64,000 nucleotides of DNA from Psychrobacillus vulpis (GCF_006861825.1 NZ_VDGI01000020.1:684-64683); one strand, 5' to 3'. Counted from the stretch's first letter, positions 35,885 through 44,506 are shown. The notes: generated by a model not told the origin, from the sequence alone. Program-made: numbers and translations.

Positions 35885-37417
35885 ATGGAGAATCCAGAAA
35901 CAAACTCTAATGTATATGATGTAGCAATTATTGGTTACGGTCCTGTTGGTGCTACGCTTGCAAATATGTTAGGTAAGGCAGGTAAAAAAGTTGTCATCTT
36001 TGAAAAAGAAGGATCTGTATACCACATACCGCGTGCTAGCCACTTAGATGGTGAAGTGATGCGGGTGTATCAATCCATTGGCCTTGCTGCAGAAATGGAA
36101 AAAATAACAATTGGTGCTAAAGGCTATCGTTTTTTAAATTCAAAGGGACAGCTATTAACAGAACTAGTCCGTCGTGAAGGAAAAGGACCACAAGGGTGGA
36201 ACTACCATTATCGATTCCATCAACCTGATTATGAAATCGCTTTACGGAAAGGGGTTGAACGTTTTAATTCGGTAGATGTAAAGCTTTTACATGAAGTGGT
36301 AGAACTTGAGCAAAATAAGGATTTTGTGACAATTACAGCAAAGGATACTAAAACAAATTCGTTAAAAAAATTTCAAGCCTTATATGCAGTCGGTTGTGAT
36401 GGTGGTCGTTCGACAGTAGGGAAAATGATGGGCGCTTCTAAGCGGGATGTTGGATTACATCAACCATGGCTTGTTGTAGATATTAAGCTTAAAAGAGAAA
36501 CGGAACTTCCGACAACAGGGATTCAATACTGTGAACCAGAAAGACCAACAACTTTCATTCCTTACATTGGGGACAAAGATCGCTTCCGCTGGGAGTTGCA
36601 CGTGATGCCAGGGGAAACAAAAGAGGAATTAGAAAAACCCGAGAAAGTATGGAAGTTATTAAGTAGATGGGTTACAGAGGAAGATGCCACTATTGAACGG
36701 GCAGCGGTGTATACTTTCCATTCAACAATCACAAATGGTTGGCGAAAAGAACGTCTATTTTTAGCAGGTGATGCCGCACACCAAATGCCACCGTTTTTAG
36801 GGCAAGGCATGTGTGCTGGAGTAAGAGATGTTGCAAACCTATCTTGGAAATTGAACATGGTATTAAACGGTGAAGCTGATGATTCCTTACTTGATACGTA
36901 TGAAGTTGAACGTGTGAACCATGTAAAAGACTTTATAAACCTAGCAACTGAACTAGGTAAAATCATTGTCACACTAGATCCAAAAGAAGCTGAAAAGCGA
37001 GATCGCCGAATGCTCGAGGAACAAAAAGGGAGTGCAATTTCTGATCCAACACCGAGGCTTGCAGGCGGGATACATGGAAATGCACAAGAGCCTGCGGGTG
37101 TTATCTTCCCGCAACCTAAGGTATCAAATGGGCAATTACTTGATGACGAAATTGATGGAGCAAGGTTTGCAGTAATTGGTGAAGAAATCTTTATAAACAA
37201 AGCTTCTTCTGAGGTAAAGAGAATTTGGAGTCAAGTGCAAGCAAAGCTTATTACCAATATAAACGAAGAGATAGAGGAGTGGCTTGTCACTTATAATGTA
37301 AAATGCGTAATTTTACGTCCAGATCGATATGTATTAGGTGTTGCAAATACATTAGAAGAATTAGATGCAATCACTCGATTGATACCTGTTAATGCCGAAG
37401 TTCATAACTTCATCTAA
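35885..37417 (+). CDS. FAD-dependent aromatic hydroxylase (MhpA-like)
   Basis: A 510-aa class A flavoprotein monooxygenase (FAD_binding_3). Dinucleotide motif IIGYGPVG is at residues 15-22, the DG-type motif AVGCDGGRSTVG near 175 and the second FAD motif LAGDAAHQMPPFLGQGMCAGVRD near 295. The C-terminal 100 residues form the thioredoxin-like domain of the phenol/MhpA group. It would hydroxylate a monohydroxylated aromatic with NAD(P)H and O2 to a catechol-type diol. Start ATG 35885, seven bases after AGGAGG. It leads an operon with the FAH and dioxygenase genes. Closest by look to 3-(3-hydroxyphenyl)propionate hydroxylase; the substrate is not proven. Confidence 0.87.
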   Translation: MENPETNSNVYDVAIIGYGPVGATLANMLGKAGKKVVIFEKEGSVYHIPRASHLDGEVMRVYQSIGLAAEMEKITIGAKGYRFLNSKGQLLTELVRREGKGPQGWNYHYRFHQPDYEIALRKGVERFNSVDVKLLHEVVELEQNKDFVTITAKDTKTNSLKKFQALYAVGCDGGRSTVGKMMGASKRDVGLHQPWLVVDIKLKRETELPTTGIQYCEPERPTTFIPYIGDKDRFRWELHVMPGETKEELEKPEKVWKLLSRWVTEEDATIERAAVYTFHSTITNGWRKERLFLAGDAAHQMPPFLGQGMCAGVRDVANLSWKLNMVLNGEADDSLLDTYEVERVNHVKDFINLATELGKIIVTLDPKEAEKRDRRMLEEQKGSAISDPTPRLAGGIHGNAQEPAGVIFPQPKVSNGQLLDDEIDGARFAVIGEEIFINKASSEVKRIWSQVQAKLITNINEEIEEWLVTYNVKCVILRPDRYVLGVANTLEELDAITRLIPVNAEVHNFI

Positions 37418-37441
37418 ATCAATATTCGTGGAGGGAAAATG

Positions 37442-38371
37442 ATGAAATTAGTAACATATACCACAGATAAAAAAAATTATAGACTGGCAGTTGCTGTAGA
37501 CGAAACAAAAATTATCGATCCACAACAGGCATATGAAGAAAAGCTTTCTGAAACTTCACCGCACCGGGCGTCTGAATTGGCTCGCACACTTTTACCGGAA
37601 GACCCGACATTGTTTTTGGAAAACGGGGAGTTTAGTTTGAGAGCCGCAGATGAGGCAGTGAAATATGCACTTGAATCTGGCACTGGAACAGGTGTTTATA
37701 AAAGAGCTGAGGTTCACATCGGTCCACCTATACTCAACCCTAAAAAAATCATTTGTGTTGGGTTAAATTATGCAGATCATATTAAGGAAATGAATCGTGA
37801 ATTACCAACTCACCCTGTCGTATTTGCTAAATTTAGCAATACACTCATGGGACCTAATGAACCATTTCCACTTCGTACATCACTCACAGAAAAGTTAGAT
37901 TATGAAGGGGAGCTCGCTTTTGTAATTGGTAAAAGAGCGTATCGAGTTTCCGAAGAGGAAGCACTGGACTATGTAGCAGGATATACGGTAGCGAACGATA
38001 TTACAGCAAGAGACATGCAAAAAAGGACTGTACAATGGCTTCAAGGAAAAACACTAGATAAGAGCCTTCCTTTAGGACCTTGGCTTGTAACTCTAGATGA
38101 AATCAAAAATTCGCAGGCTTTGTCTATTAAGACAAGTGTAAACGGTGTAGTACGCCAAAGTTCAAATACAGCTAACCTCGTATTCAACGTAAATCGCCTT
38201 GTCGCTTTTCTTTCTGATTTTATTACACTTGAGCCAGGAGATATTATTATTACTGGCACGCCCGGTGGAGTCGGCGAAGCACAAGGACTCTTCCTTCAAG
38301 ATGGTGACGTCGTGAAAGTAGAAATCGAAGGAATTGGAACGATTGAAACAAAAATTATCAAAGAAGACTAA
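37442..38371 (+). CDS. Fumarylacetoacetate hydrolase-family enzyme
   Basis: A 309-aa FAH-fold protein. The catalytic domain starts near residue 100 (KIICVGLNYADHIKEM). The metal-binding Glu-X-Glu appears in LDYEGELAFVIG with the Asp in GYTVANDITARDMQ, and TGTPGGVGEA near residue 275 closes the site. Such enzymes hydrolyse or decarboxylate the ring-cleavage products of meta or gentisate pathways (HpaG, fumarylpyruvate hydrolase). Two adjacent ATG codons; 37442 has the better spacing from GGAGGG. It lies 24 bases after the hydroxylase and 29 before the dioxygenase, clearly one operon. Exact reaction is inferred from context. Confidence 0.88.
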   Translation: MKLVTYTTDKKNYRLAVAVDETKIIDPQQAYEEKLSETSPHRASELARTLLPEDPTLFLENGEFSLRAADEAVKYALESGTGTGVYKRAEVHIGPPILNPKKIICVGLNYADHIKEMNRELPTHPVVFAKFSNTLMGPNEPFPLRTSLTEKLDYEGELAFVIGKRAYRVSEEEALDYVAGYTVANDITARDMQKRTVQWLQGKTLDKSLPLGPWLVTLDEIKNSQALSIKTSVNGVVRQSSNTANLVFNVNRLVAFLSDFITLEPGDIIITGTPGGVGEAQGLFLQDGDVVKVEIEGIGTIETKIIKED

Positions 38372-38400
38372 TATGATCTATTACTACTGGAGGAATGAAC

Positions 38401-39276
38401 ATGTTTTTAATTGATAAACTTCAATATTTAGTATTTAATACACCGCAAATTGATAAAATGACAGATTATTATGAACGCATTCTAGGGATGATTAAATTAG
38501 ATGGTAGTCCTGAAAATGAAGTTTGGTTGGGACAATTTTCTAATACACCAGCTCTAATTCTTCGTAAAGATACGAGCGTTTCACTAGGTGAAGTTGGTTT
38601 ATCTATCGTTGGAAAAGCGGAGTTTGAGGAAATTATCCAACGTTTACAAACAAAAGGCATTTCTTATGATGTAAGTGATTCTGACATATTAGGGAAAACA
38701 ATAAGATTCAACGATTATGATGGACACCCATTGTGTCTATACTTGTCTAGTCATATTTCACTGGAGCGTAGTAACCGTATCCCGAGAACAGGACCACAAC
38801 TAGGGAGGATCCAGCATGTCACATTTGCTTCTCCAGATCCATATAAACTTGCTGAATTTTATGAAGAAGTATTGAATTTCCGTATCTCTGATAGAGTGGA
38901 AGGTGGAAAATTCGTTTGGTTCCGTACAGATGAGGATCATCATACTGTTGCAGCAGCAGCACATATAGAAGCAGGTCTTGATCATTATGCTTTTGAACTT
39001 CCAGATTGGGATTCTTTCAAGGAATGGTGTGACCACCTTGGAGAAGAAGATGTTGAAGTAATTTGGGGTCCAGGTAGGCACGGTCCTGGAAATAACCTAT
39101 TTATCTTTACATTAGATCCTGACGGTCACAGAATTGAATATTCATCAGAAATGGAAAGATTTCGTGACAAGCATATGGAATATTCTGCACGTATATGGAA
39201 AGAAAGTGCTCAAACCGTTAACCTTTGGGGTGTAGGCGCTCCTTGGGCAAGAAATTTGCCTGAATTAGGGAGGTAA
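38401..39276 (+). CDS. Type I extradiol ring-cleavage dioxygenase
   Basis: A 291-aa two-module VOC protein. The C-terminal module carries the 2-His-1-Glu iron site: His139 in RIQHVTF, His195 in GLDHYAFEL and Glu246 in HRIEYSSE. His180-His181 in DEDHHTV supplies the likely acid-base residue. The N-terminal module (1-115) has lost the ligands, as usual. It cleaves a catechol-type ring next to the hydroxyls with O2 (catechol 2,3-dioxygenase / 2,3-dihydroxyphenylpropionate type). ATG 38401 is seven bases after GGAGG; an earlier in-frame ATG is too close. Last gene of the hydroxylase operon. Confidence 0.88.
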   Translation: MFLIDKLQYLVFNTPQIDKMTDYYERILGMIKLDGSPENEVWLGQFSNTPALILRKDTSVSLGEVGLSIVGKAEFEEIIQRLQTKGISYDVSDSDILGKTIRFNDYDGHPLCLYLSSHISLERSNRIPRTGPQLGRIQHVTFASPDPYKLAEFYEEVLNFRISDRVEGGKFVWFRTDEDHHTVAAAAHIEAGLDHYAFELPDWDSFKEWCDHLGEEDVEVIWGPGRHGPGNNLFIFTLDPDGHRIEYSSEMERFRDKHMEYSARIWKESAQTVNLWGVGAPWARNLPELGR

Positions 39277-39295
39277 ATAATGTAATGAAAGAGTG

Positions 39296-39322
39296 AGAAG
39301 GGACCATATTACCCTTCTTTTT
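39296..39322 (+). terminator. Terminator after the dioxygenase gene
   Basis: 7-bp stem AGAAGGG / CCCTTCT followed by TTTTTG. It separates the three-gene operon from the RraA-like gene. Confidence 0.7.
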
Positions 39323-39403
39323 GATGTTTCCAATATAGTAATAGAAGTGAATCTCTCCATGTAGAGATTATTTTTAACAATATGAAACAAAGGATGTGAA
39401 GTG

Positions 39404-40072
39404 ATGAGTATTGAACAGCTCGGTTCGAAAGCGGATCACTTATCAGAAGAGTTAATTCAACGAGTAAAACGTCTTTCCTCTTCATTAATAAGTGATGGGA
39501 TGGGATGTACAGTTTCAATGGACTATACGATTAAACCGGTCGCTCCTGCTAATAAAATCGTGGTAGGAACAGCTTTAACGGTGAGTGTGGGCCCTGGAGA
39601 TAATGTATGTTTACATAAAGCTGTACCCTTGGGGGAAAAAGGCTATATTTTAGTCGTGGATGGAAAAGGGGATACAAAAAATGCTCTTCTTGGTGAATTG
39701 ATTGCAACGGCGGCAAAAAAAGCAGGATATGAAGGTATTATAGTAGATGGACTAGCAAGAGATCAGGGAGCACTTCGCAGATTAGATTTTCCTGTGTATT
39801 GTAAAGGGTTTATTCCAAATGGGCCACTTAAAGGAGAATCGGGTCAAATCAATACGGCCATTTTATGCGGAGGGGTTTCAGTTCGTCCAGGTGATTTAAT
39901 TGTCGGTGATGATGATGGAGTGGTTGTCATTCCAAGAGAGAATGCGGAAGAAATCATCAGGAAAGCAGAGATGAAAGCGGAATATGAGGAAAAACGGAGA
40001 CAAGAAATCCAAAATGGACAGATGTTGCCGGCTTGGTTAAGAGAGGGTAGTAAACGTGAATCTACTACATAA
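39404..40072 (+). CDS. RraA-like aldolase (HMG/CHA aldolase family)
   Basis: A 222-aa protein of the RraA fold, shared by the RNase E inhibitor and class II pyruvate aldolases. GLARDQGAL near residue 120 holds the Arg-Asp pair that binds substrate and divalent metal in 4-hydroxy-4-methyl-2-oxoglutarate / 4-carboxy-4-hydroxy-2-oxoadipate aldolases, and GDDDGVVVIPRENA is the usual C-terminal signature. In an aromatic meta-cleavage cluster an aldolase releasing pyruvate is the natural reading; the RNase inhibitor role is unlikely in a Firmicute. The ATG at 39404 is nine bases after AAAGGA (a GTG at 39401 is the alternative). It is its own transcription unit with a small hairpin upstream (39351-39370). 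Confidence 0.82.
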   Translation: MSIEQLGSKADHLSEELIQRVKRLSSSLISDGMGCTVSMDYTIKPVAPANKIVVGTALTVSVGPGDNVCLHKAVPLGEKGYILVVDGKGDTKNALLGELIATAAKKAGYEGIIVDGLARDQGALRRLDFPVYCKGFIPNGPLKGESGQINTAILCGGVSVRPGDLIVGDDDGVVVIPRENAEEIIRKAEMKAEYEEKRRQEIQNGQMLPAWLREGSKRESTT

Positions 40073-40122
40073 TAAACAATATCTAATTTCCTTTGTTACA
40101 TAGAATATAGTTATAATAATAT

Positions 40123-40189
40123 CAAAAAGCACCTCTTAAAAAGGTGTTTTTTTGTACAAATTAAACTTACATATTCCTGTACATACGCC
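40123..40189 (+). repeat. Right copy of the subterminal repeat, with terminator of the RraA-like gene
   Basis: Copy of 32902-32969. The hairpin AGCACCT / AGGTGT with seven T acts as terminator for the aldolase gene. TGTACATACGCC follows. To the right, 40190-40260 holds CCTGCATT twice and TTAGCCCC/TAGCCCCC repeats that resemble small arm-type binding sites. Confidence 0.65.
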
Positions 40190-40272
40190 GCCATTTATTA
40201 TCATTAGCCCCCAATATTAGCCCCAATAACCTGCATTTTAGTGCTATATCCTGCATTGTCAGATAAAAAGAA

Positions 40273-40315
40273 AAAGCCCCGAAACCTTGATTTAACAAGG
40301 ATTCTAGGGCTTTTA
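40273..40315 (-). terminator. Intrinsic terminator of rpsD
   Basis: Long stem AAAAGCCC...CCTTG / CAAGG...GGGCTTTT. On the minus strand it is followed by TTTTTCTTTTT. Confidence 0.85.
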
Positions 40316-40340
40316 ATACTACTCTTTGCAGAGTATAGCT

Positions 40341-40361
40341 ATTAACGAGAGTAGAACTCAA
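40341..40361. repeat. Right copy of the 21-bp direct repeat, at the rpsD 3' end
   Basis: Covers the last six codons and stop of rpsD plus one flanking base; identical to 32647-32667 in the same orientation. Confidence 0.7.
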
Positions 40362-40944
40362 CGATAAGAGATTCGTTAATTTCAGCAGATAGTTCGCTAC
40401 GCTCTGGAAGACGCACGAAAGTACCAACTTTTTTGTCTGCATCGAATGATAAGTATTCAGGTACGAAGTTACTAACTTCCATTGATTCATTTACAACGTT
40501 CAAGTTTTGAGATTTTTCACGAAGAGAAATTTCTTGACCTGGTTTTACGCTGAATGAAGGAATATCTACACGTTTACCATCAACCATTACGTGACCATGG
40601 TTAACTAATTGACGAGCTCCACGACGAGTGCGAGCAAGACCTAAACGGTAAACAACGTTATCAAGGCGAGTTTCAAGAAGGATCATGAAGTTTTCACCAT
40701 GTTTACCTTGCATTTTACCAGCTTTGTCAAATAGAGTACGGAATTGACGTTCGTTTACACCATAAGTGTGACGAAGTTTTTGTTTTTCTTGTAATTGAAG
40801 ACCGTATTCTGTTAATTTTTTACGTTGGTTAGGACCGTGTTGTCCTGGTGCGTAAGGGCGTTTTTCTAATTCTTTACCAGTACCGCTTAGTGAAATACCA
40901 AGACGACGTGATAATTTCCATGATGGACCTGTATAACGAGCCAT
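40342..40944 (-). CDS. rpsD: 30S ribosomal protein S4
   Basis: A 200-aa primary 16S-rRNA-binding protein that starts small-subunit assembly and also autoregulates its own synthesis in Bacillus. The N-terminal [22 protein letters not shown] and the S4 RNA-binding domain (about residues 90-155: [29 protein letters not shown]) are diagnostic. It has no zinc cysteines, the C- type. The ATG at 40944 follows AAAGGAGGAG; the frame remains open for 60 codons upstream, but that is leader. The last codons are duplicated 7.7 kb away as a possible attachment site. Confidence 0.97.
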   Translation of the reverse strand: MARYTGPSWKLSRRLGISLSGTGKELEKRPYAPGQHGPNQRKKLTEYGLQLQEKQKLRHTYGVNERQFRTLFDKAGKMQGKHGENFMILLETRLDNVVYRLGLARTRRGARQLVNHGHVMVDGKRVDIPSFSVKPGQEISLREKSQNLNVVNESMEVSNFVPEYLSFDADKKVGTFVRLPERSELSAEINESLIVEFYSR

Positions 40945-41135
40945 GAATGACTCCTCCTTTATATTGGTTTTATTTTGTTGTAAAATAAGACCAGATGCAT
41001 TCAAACTAGCAGACATTTTGTTTTCATGTATCATCGCCCATGCAGCCAAAGGGTTACAGGATACACCATCTATTTTATAAATAGAGGAACAAAATGAGCT
41101 ATCTAGGCCATACAACTGCTGCATTTATTTTACAC
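40945..41135 (-). promoter_or_regulatory. rpsD 5' leader, probable S4 autoregulatory region
   Basis: About 190 bases of untranslated leader between promoter and start. It contains a paired element (CTATTTATAAAATAG and flanks around 41070-41095). Bacillus rpsD is known to be feedback-controlled through its leader; the fold here was not modelled. Confidence 0.5.
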
Positions 41136-41142
41136 AAAGACC

Positions 41143-41171
41143 ATTGTAACTTTTTTTTGCATGAAAGTCAA
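41143..41171 (-). promoter_or_regulatory. Sigma-A promoter of rpsD
   Basis: On the minus strand TTGACT (41166-41171) and TACAAT (41143-41148) with a 17-base spacer. Confidence 0.75.
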
Positions 41172-41320
41172 TACCAATCCTTTCGTCCCAAAGTCATTCC
41201 GTTACTCATTATTAAAAGGAAATCAATTGACAAATTAATAGAAATATAGTCAAATAGAAATAGGTGTTATGTGTGATAAAAGTAACAGATTCACTCTTGG
41301 AGAGCTGAGAGGTGTAAAAA

Positions 41321-43177
41321 ATGGAAGAACAGATTATGGTTCAGTTGAAAAGTCGCATTTTAGATATTTGGAATAAAAATGTGCTCATTCATGAATCCAG
41401 TATCAAGTGGTTTGCCGACTTAAAAATAATATTGTCAGAATTTTTCGATGTTCGTGTAGCGAATTATTTTATTTTCGATGCAGATACTTTTTTACAACTG
41501 CAATGGAACCATTCATTAACTAAAAAGCTGAATGCAATTAAATGGTTAGAGATTGAAGCTTTTTTTTACGACAAAAATTATGCAGAAATTCCTTTCTTGC
41601 AAAACAACCATTTGGAGTACGGAGAAGTAACGATTCTATTAAGAGACATAGAGGAGCAACCATTAGGGTTGCTTACGATGGAATCGACAGCTAAATGGAA
41701 GAGATTTTGTCAAACGATTGAAGTGAATGATTTTATCCATACAATTAGTAAATTAGTCCAAGCTATAAAGAAAACAGTTTTTTTAACACAGCAAGAAAAT
41801 CAATACCGTAATTTATTTAATGTTACGAAAATGTTCCATTCAACGCTTGATATTGGTCAAATATTAGAAGGAACATTAACTGCTATAAAAGACGCATTTC
41901 TAAACTTCGAGTCATCCTTAATACTATCTAACGATCAAGATCGAAAGACCTCTGCTCCATATAAACTATTTGATTACACTTCTGAAAGACCCGCAACAGT
42001 AGAAGCATACGTTTCTGGAGAAATTACATCCGAACTTGCAACAGATTTAGGAGTCCGTTTATTAAATGTACCTATAAAAGGAAAGCAAGGAATATACGGT
42101 ATTATGCAAATATCTACACCTATAGATTATTTATTTTCCGTTCGACAAAAGGAATTTGCATCACTTCTAGCTTCTGCAGCAGGAAATGCATTAGAAAATG
42201 CTAAGCTGTATATTCAATCGCACCGTTTAGTAGCAGATTTACAATTAATCAACGAAACTTCACATAAATTAAATATGAATTTATCATTAGACGACATGTT
42301 ACTTTTTTTAAGAAACCAATTAATGAAATCTTTTCATCCAGAACAAACCTGTTTCGTTTTTATAAAAGAGGAAGAATATGAAATCTCTTCAGCAAGTACA
42401 GAGTTTTTTCATACGATGGATGGACAATTATACATTCAACACGTAGCCAATCACTTCAGAAAATTGAAGGACTCTCTATTTATTGCAGATTTCAATCGTT
42501 TAGCAGACTTAAAATATGAATACCGTTCATTAATTGCAATACCATTAAGAGAACAAAATAATATTACTGGTTTTAGTATTGTACTGCACAAGGAACCATA
42601 TTTCTTCTCATTTGATGGTTTTAAATTAATGCAATCATTAATACAGCACTCTTCCTTAGCGATAAGTAACTCTATTTTACGTAATAAGTTACAAGAGATG
42701 GTGAATCGAGATCATTTAACGAATCTATTTGCACGAAAATATCTAGACAAATATGTAGAAACTTCTATGGCTAATGAAGAATGCGGAGTTTTTATATTGA
42801 TGGATATAGATAATTTTAAACAAGTAAATGATACACATGGGCATCAAGTCGGAGATGAAATATTAAAGCAAATTGCTACTATTATAGAAAAAAGAACTGA
42901 TGGAATTGGCATTGGAGCTAGGTGGGGTGGGGAAGAACTTGCGTTGTATTTGTCAGAGATGACGATAGCGGAAGGAATAGAAGAGTCGAAAGAGTTGATT
43001 AAGTTAATACCGATGTACACGAATCCGAGCGTGACGGTTTCGATTGGGGTATGCGTTTGGAAAAAACAAGATAATGTAACTTTTCACGATCTTTTTCATT
43101 GTGCAGATACCGCTCTATATGAAGCGAAGAATAACGGTAAAAATCAATTACGTATTTTTGAGGCATCTCATCTTTAA
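41321..43177 (+). CDS. GAF-domain diguanylate cyclase-like protein
   Basis: A 618-aa soluble sensor. An N-terminal unassigned region, one or two GAF modules (about residues 170-300 and 310-450) and a C-terminal GGDEF domain (about 455-615) beginning DHLTNLFARKYLDKY. The metal Asp in LMDIDNFKQVNDTHGH is intact. The active-site signature reads GGEEL, with Leu in place of the usual Phe, and the upstream RTD is farther from it than a normal RxxD inhibition site. It may synthesise cyclic di-GMP in response to a small ligand or be a weakened enzyme. ATG behind GAGAGGTG. Stands alone, divergent from rpsD. Confidence 0.85.
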   Translation: MEEQIMVQLKSRILDIWNKNVLIHESSIKWFADLKIILSEFFDVRVANYFIFDADTFLQLQWNHSLTKKLNAIKWLEIEAFFYDKNYAEIPFLQNNHLEYGEVTILLRDIEEQPLGLLTMESTAKWKRFCQTIEVNDFIHTISKLVQAIKKTVFLTQQENQYRNLFNVTKMFHSTLDIGQILEGTLTAIKDAFLNFESSLILSNDQDRKTSAPYKLFDYTSERPATVEAYVSGEITSELATDLGVRLLNVPIKGKQGIYGIMQISTPIDYLFSVRQKEFASLLASAAGNALENAKLYIQSHRLVADLQLINETSHKLNMNLSLDDMLLFLRNQLMKSFHPEQTCFVFIKEEEYEISSASTEFFHTMDGQLYIQHVANHFRKLKDSLFIADFNRLADLKYEYRSLIAIPLREQNNITGFSIVLHKEPYFFSFDGFKLMQSLIQHSSLAISNSILRNKLQEMVNRDHLTNLFARKYLDKYVETSMANEECGVFILMDIDNFKQVNDTHGHQVGDEILKQIATIIEKRTDGIGIGARWGGEELALYLSEMTIAEGIEESKELIKLIPMYTNPSVTVSIGVCVWKKQDNVTFHDLFHCADTALYEAKNNGKNQLRIFEASHL

Positions 43178-43222
43178 TAGGATGGTTGCCTTTTCTTTTT
43201 CCTGCATACAGTGTAAACTAAA

Positions 43223-43236
43223 TGTAAGCGTTTACA
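43223..43236 (+). promoter_or_regulatory. Perfect cre box (CcpA operator)
   Basis: TGTAAGCGTTTACA is a perfect match to TGWNANCGNTNWCA and is fully palindromic. It lies 19 bases upstream of the start codon of the methionine-gamma-lyase-like gene, a position expected to repress. CcpA is encoded at 15773-16771. Confidence 0.85.
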
Positions 43237-43255
43237 ATAAAAGGGGTGTAAGAAA

Positions 43256-44443
43256 ATGGGTAATGAACAACATCAAAAGGAAACGTTATATATTCATAAA
43301 GGTTATCAATCTATTGAACATCATGATAGTCTATCAGTTCCCTTGTATCAAACATCCACATTTGCATTTGAAACTGCTGAGCAAGGTGCTAGAAGGTTTG
43401 CCGGGGATGAGGCAGGTGGAATTTATTCGCGATTAGGAAATCCGACAGTCCATGTACTAGAGGAACGAATGGCAGCATTGGAATATGGGGAAGGTGCGCT
43501 AGCATTCGGTTCAGGAATGGCAGCTGTTAGTACGATATTAGTTCATTTAACAAAATCAGGGGACCGTATACTTTGTACACGAGGCATATACGGATGTACA
43601 TTCGGATTTTTAAAAATAATGAAGGAAAAGTATGACATTTCACATGATTTTGCTACATTAGCTACAGAAGAAGACATTGAAGCTGCTATCAAACCAAATA
43701 CGGCTTGTATTTATATTGAGACACCGATTAATCCGACAATGGAAATAGTAGATATAGAATTAATAACGAAAGTTGCTAAAAAACATGGTATTCCAGTGGT
43801 AGTAGATAATACATTTTCCTCACCTTATTTACAAAACCCGTTGGAACTAGGTGCCGATTTTGTACTGCATAGTGCTACTAAATATATAAATGGTCATGGA
43901 GATGTTATTGCAGGAATAGTAGTTGGAAAGAAAAAAGAGGACATCGAAGCTATACGTTTTTCAGTTCAAAAAGATTATGGAGGCATCATTTCTCCATTTG
44001 ATGCATGGCTACTCATACGAGGCTTGAAAACATTGCATGTACGAATGGAACGACACACGAAAAATGCAGAAGATATCCTCACCTTTTTAAAGTCCTGTTC
44101 ATTGGTAGAAAACATTTACTATCCCTTTGATGAAGATAATCCGCAGTTTAATATTGCTAAGAAGCAAATGAAGGCTGGGGGAGGGCTTATTTCGTTCACC
44201 GTAAAAGGTGGAATGAAAACAGCACAAAAGCTAATGAATGAATTAGGGCTAATCAAAATAGCTGTTAGTTTAGGAGATGCGGAAACACTTATTCAGCATC
44301 CTGCAACTATGACTCATTCAGTTGTTCCAGAGATAGATAGGATAGAAATGGGCATTACAGATGGATTATTACGTCTTTCAGTAGGGCTTGAGAACGCTGG
44401 TGATTTAGTAGAGGATCTAAAACAAGCATTTTCTAAGTGTTGA
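43256..44443 (+). CDS. Methionine gamma-lyase-like PLP enzyme
   Basis: A 395-aa Cys/Met-metabolism PLP-dependent enzyme. SVPLYQTSTFAFETAEQG and GIYSRLGNPT at the N-terminus, FGSGMAAVST for phosphate binding, DNTFSSPYLQNP with the ring Asp, and the Schiff-base lysine in HSATKYINGHGDV. By overall look nearest to methionine gamma-lyase, which splits methionine to methanethiol, ammonia and 2-oxobutyrate, with cystathionine gamma-lyase/synthase as alternatives. The ATG follows AAAGGGGTG. The perfect cre box just upstream indicates catabolite repression, more in keeping with a catabolic lyase than a biosynthetic one. Confidence 0.88.
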   Translation: MGNEQHQKETLYIHKGYQSIEHHDSLSVPLYQTSTFAFETAEQGARRFAGDEAGGIYSRLGNPTVHVLEERMAALEYGEGALAFGSGMAAVSTILVHLTKSGDRILCTRGIYGCTFGFLKIMKEKYDISHDFATLATEEDIEAAIKPNTACIYIETPINPTMEIVDIELITKVAKKHGIPVVVDNTFSSPYLQNPLELGADFVLHSATKYINGHGDVIAGIVVGKKKEDIEAIRFSVQKDYGGIISPFDAWLLIRGLKTLHVRMERHTKNAEDILTFLKSCSLVENIYYPFDEDNPQFNIAKKQMKAGGGLISFTVKGGMKTAQKLMNELGLIKIAVSLGDAETLIQHPATMTHSVVPEIDRIEMGITDGLLRLSVGLENAGDLVEDLKQAFSKC

Positions 44444-44506
44444 AAGCTGAGGGAGGTTAATATCCCTCAGTACTTCTTAAAGAATTAAAAAGTATATATA
44501 TTTAGT

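Noticed and set aside
40167-40490. 107-aa minus-strand ORF overlapping the rpsD end
   Set aside because: Most of it is out of frame over rpsD and its terminator; only the last residues recall the left repeat copy.
40945-41124. N-terminal extension of S4 by 60 residues
   Set aside because: The S4 start is fixed by the conserved [10 protein letters not shown] and an AAAGGAGGAG site; the rest is the untranslated leader.
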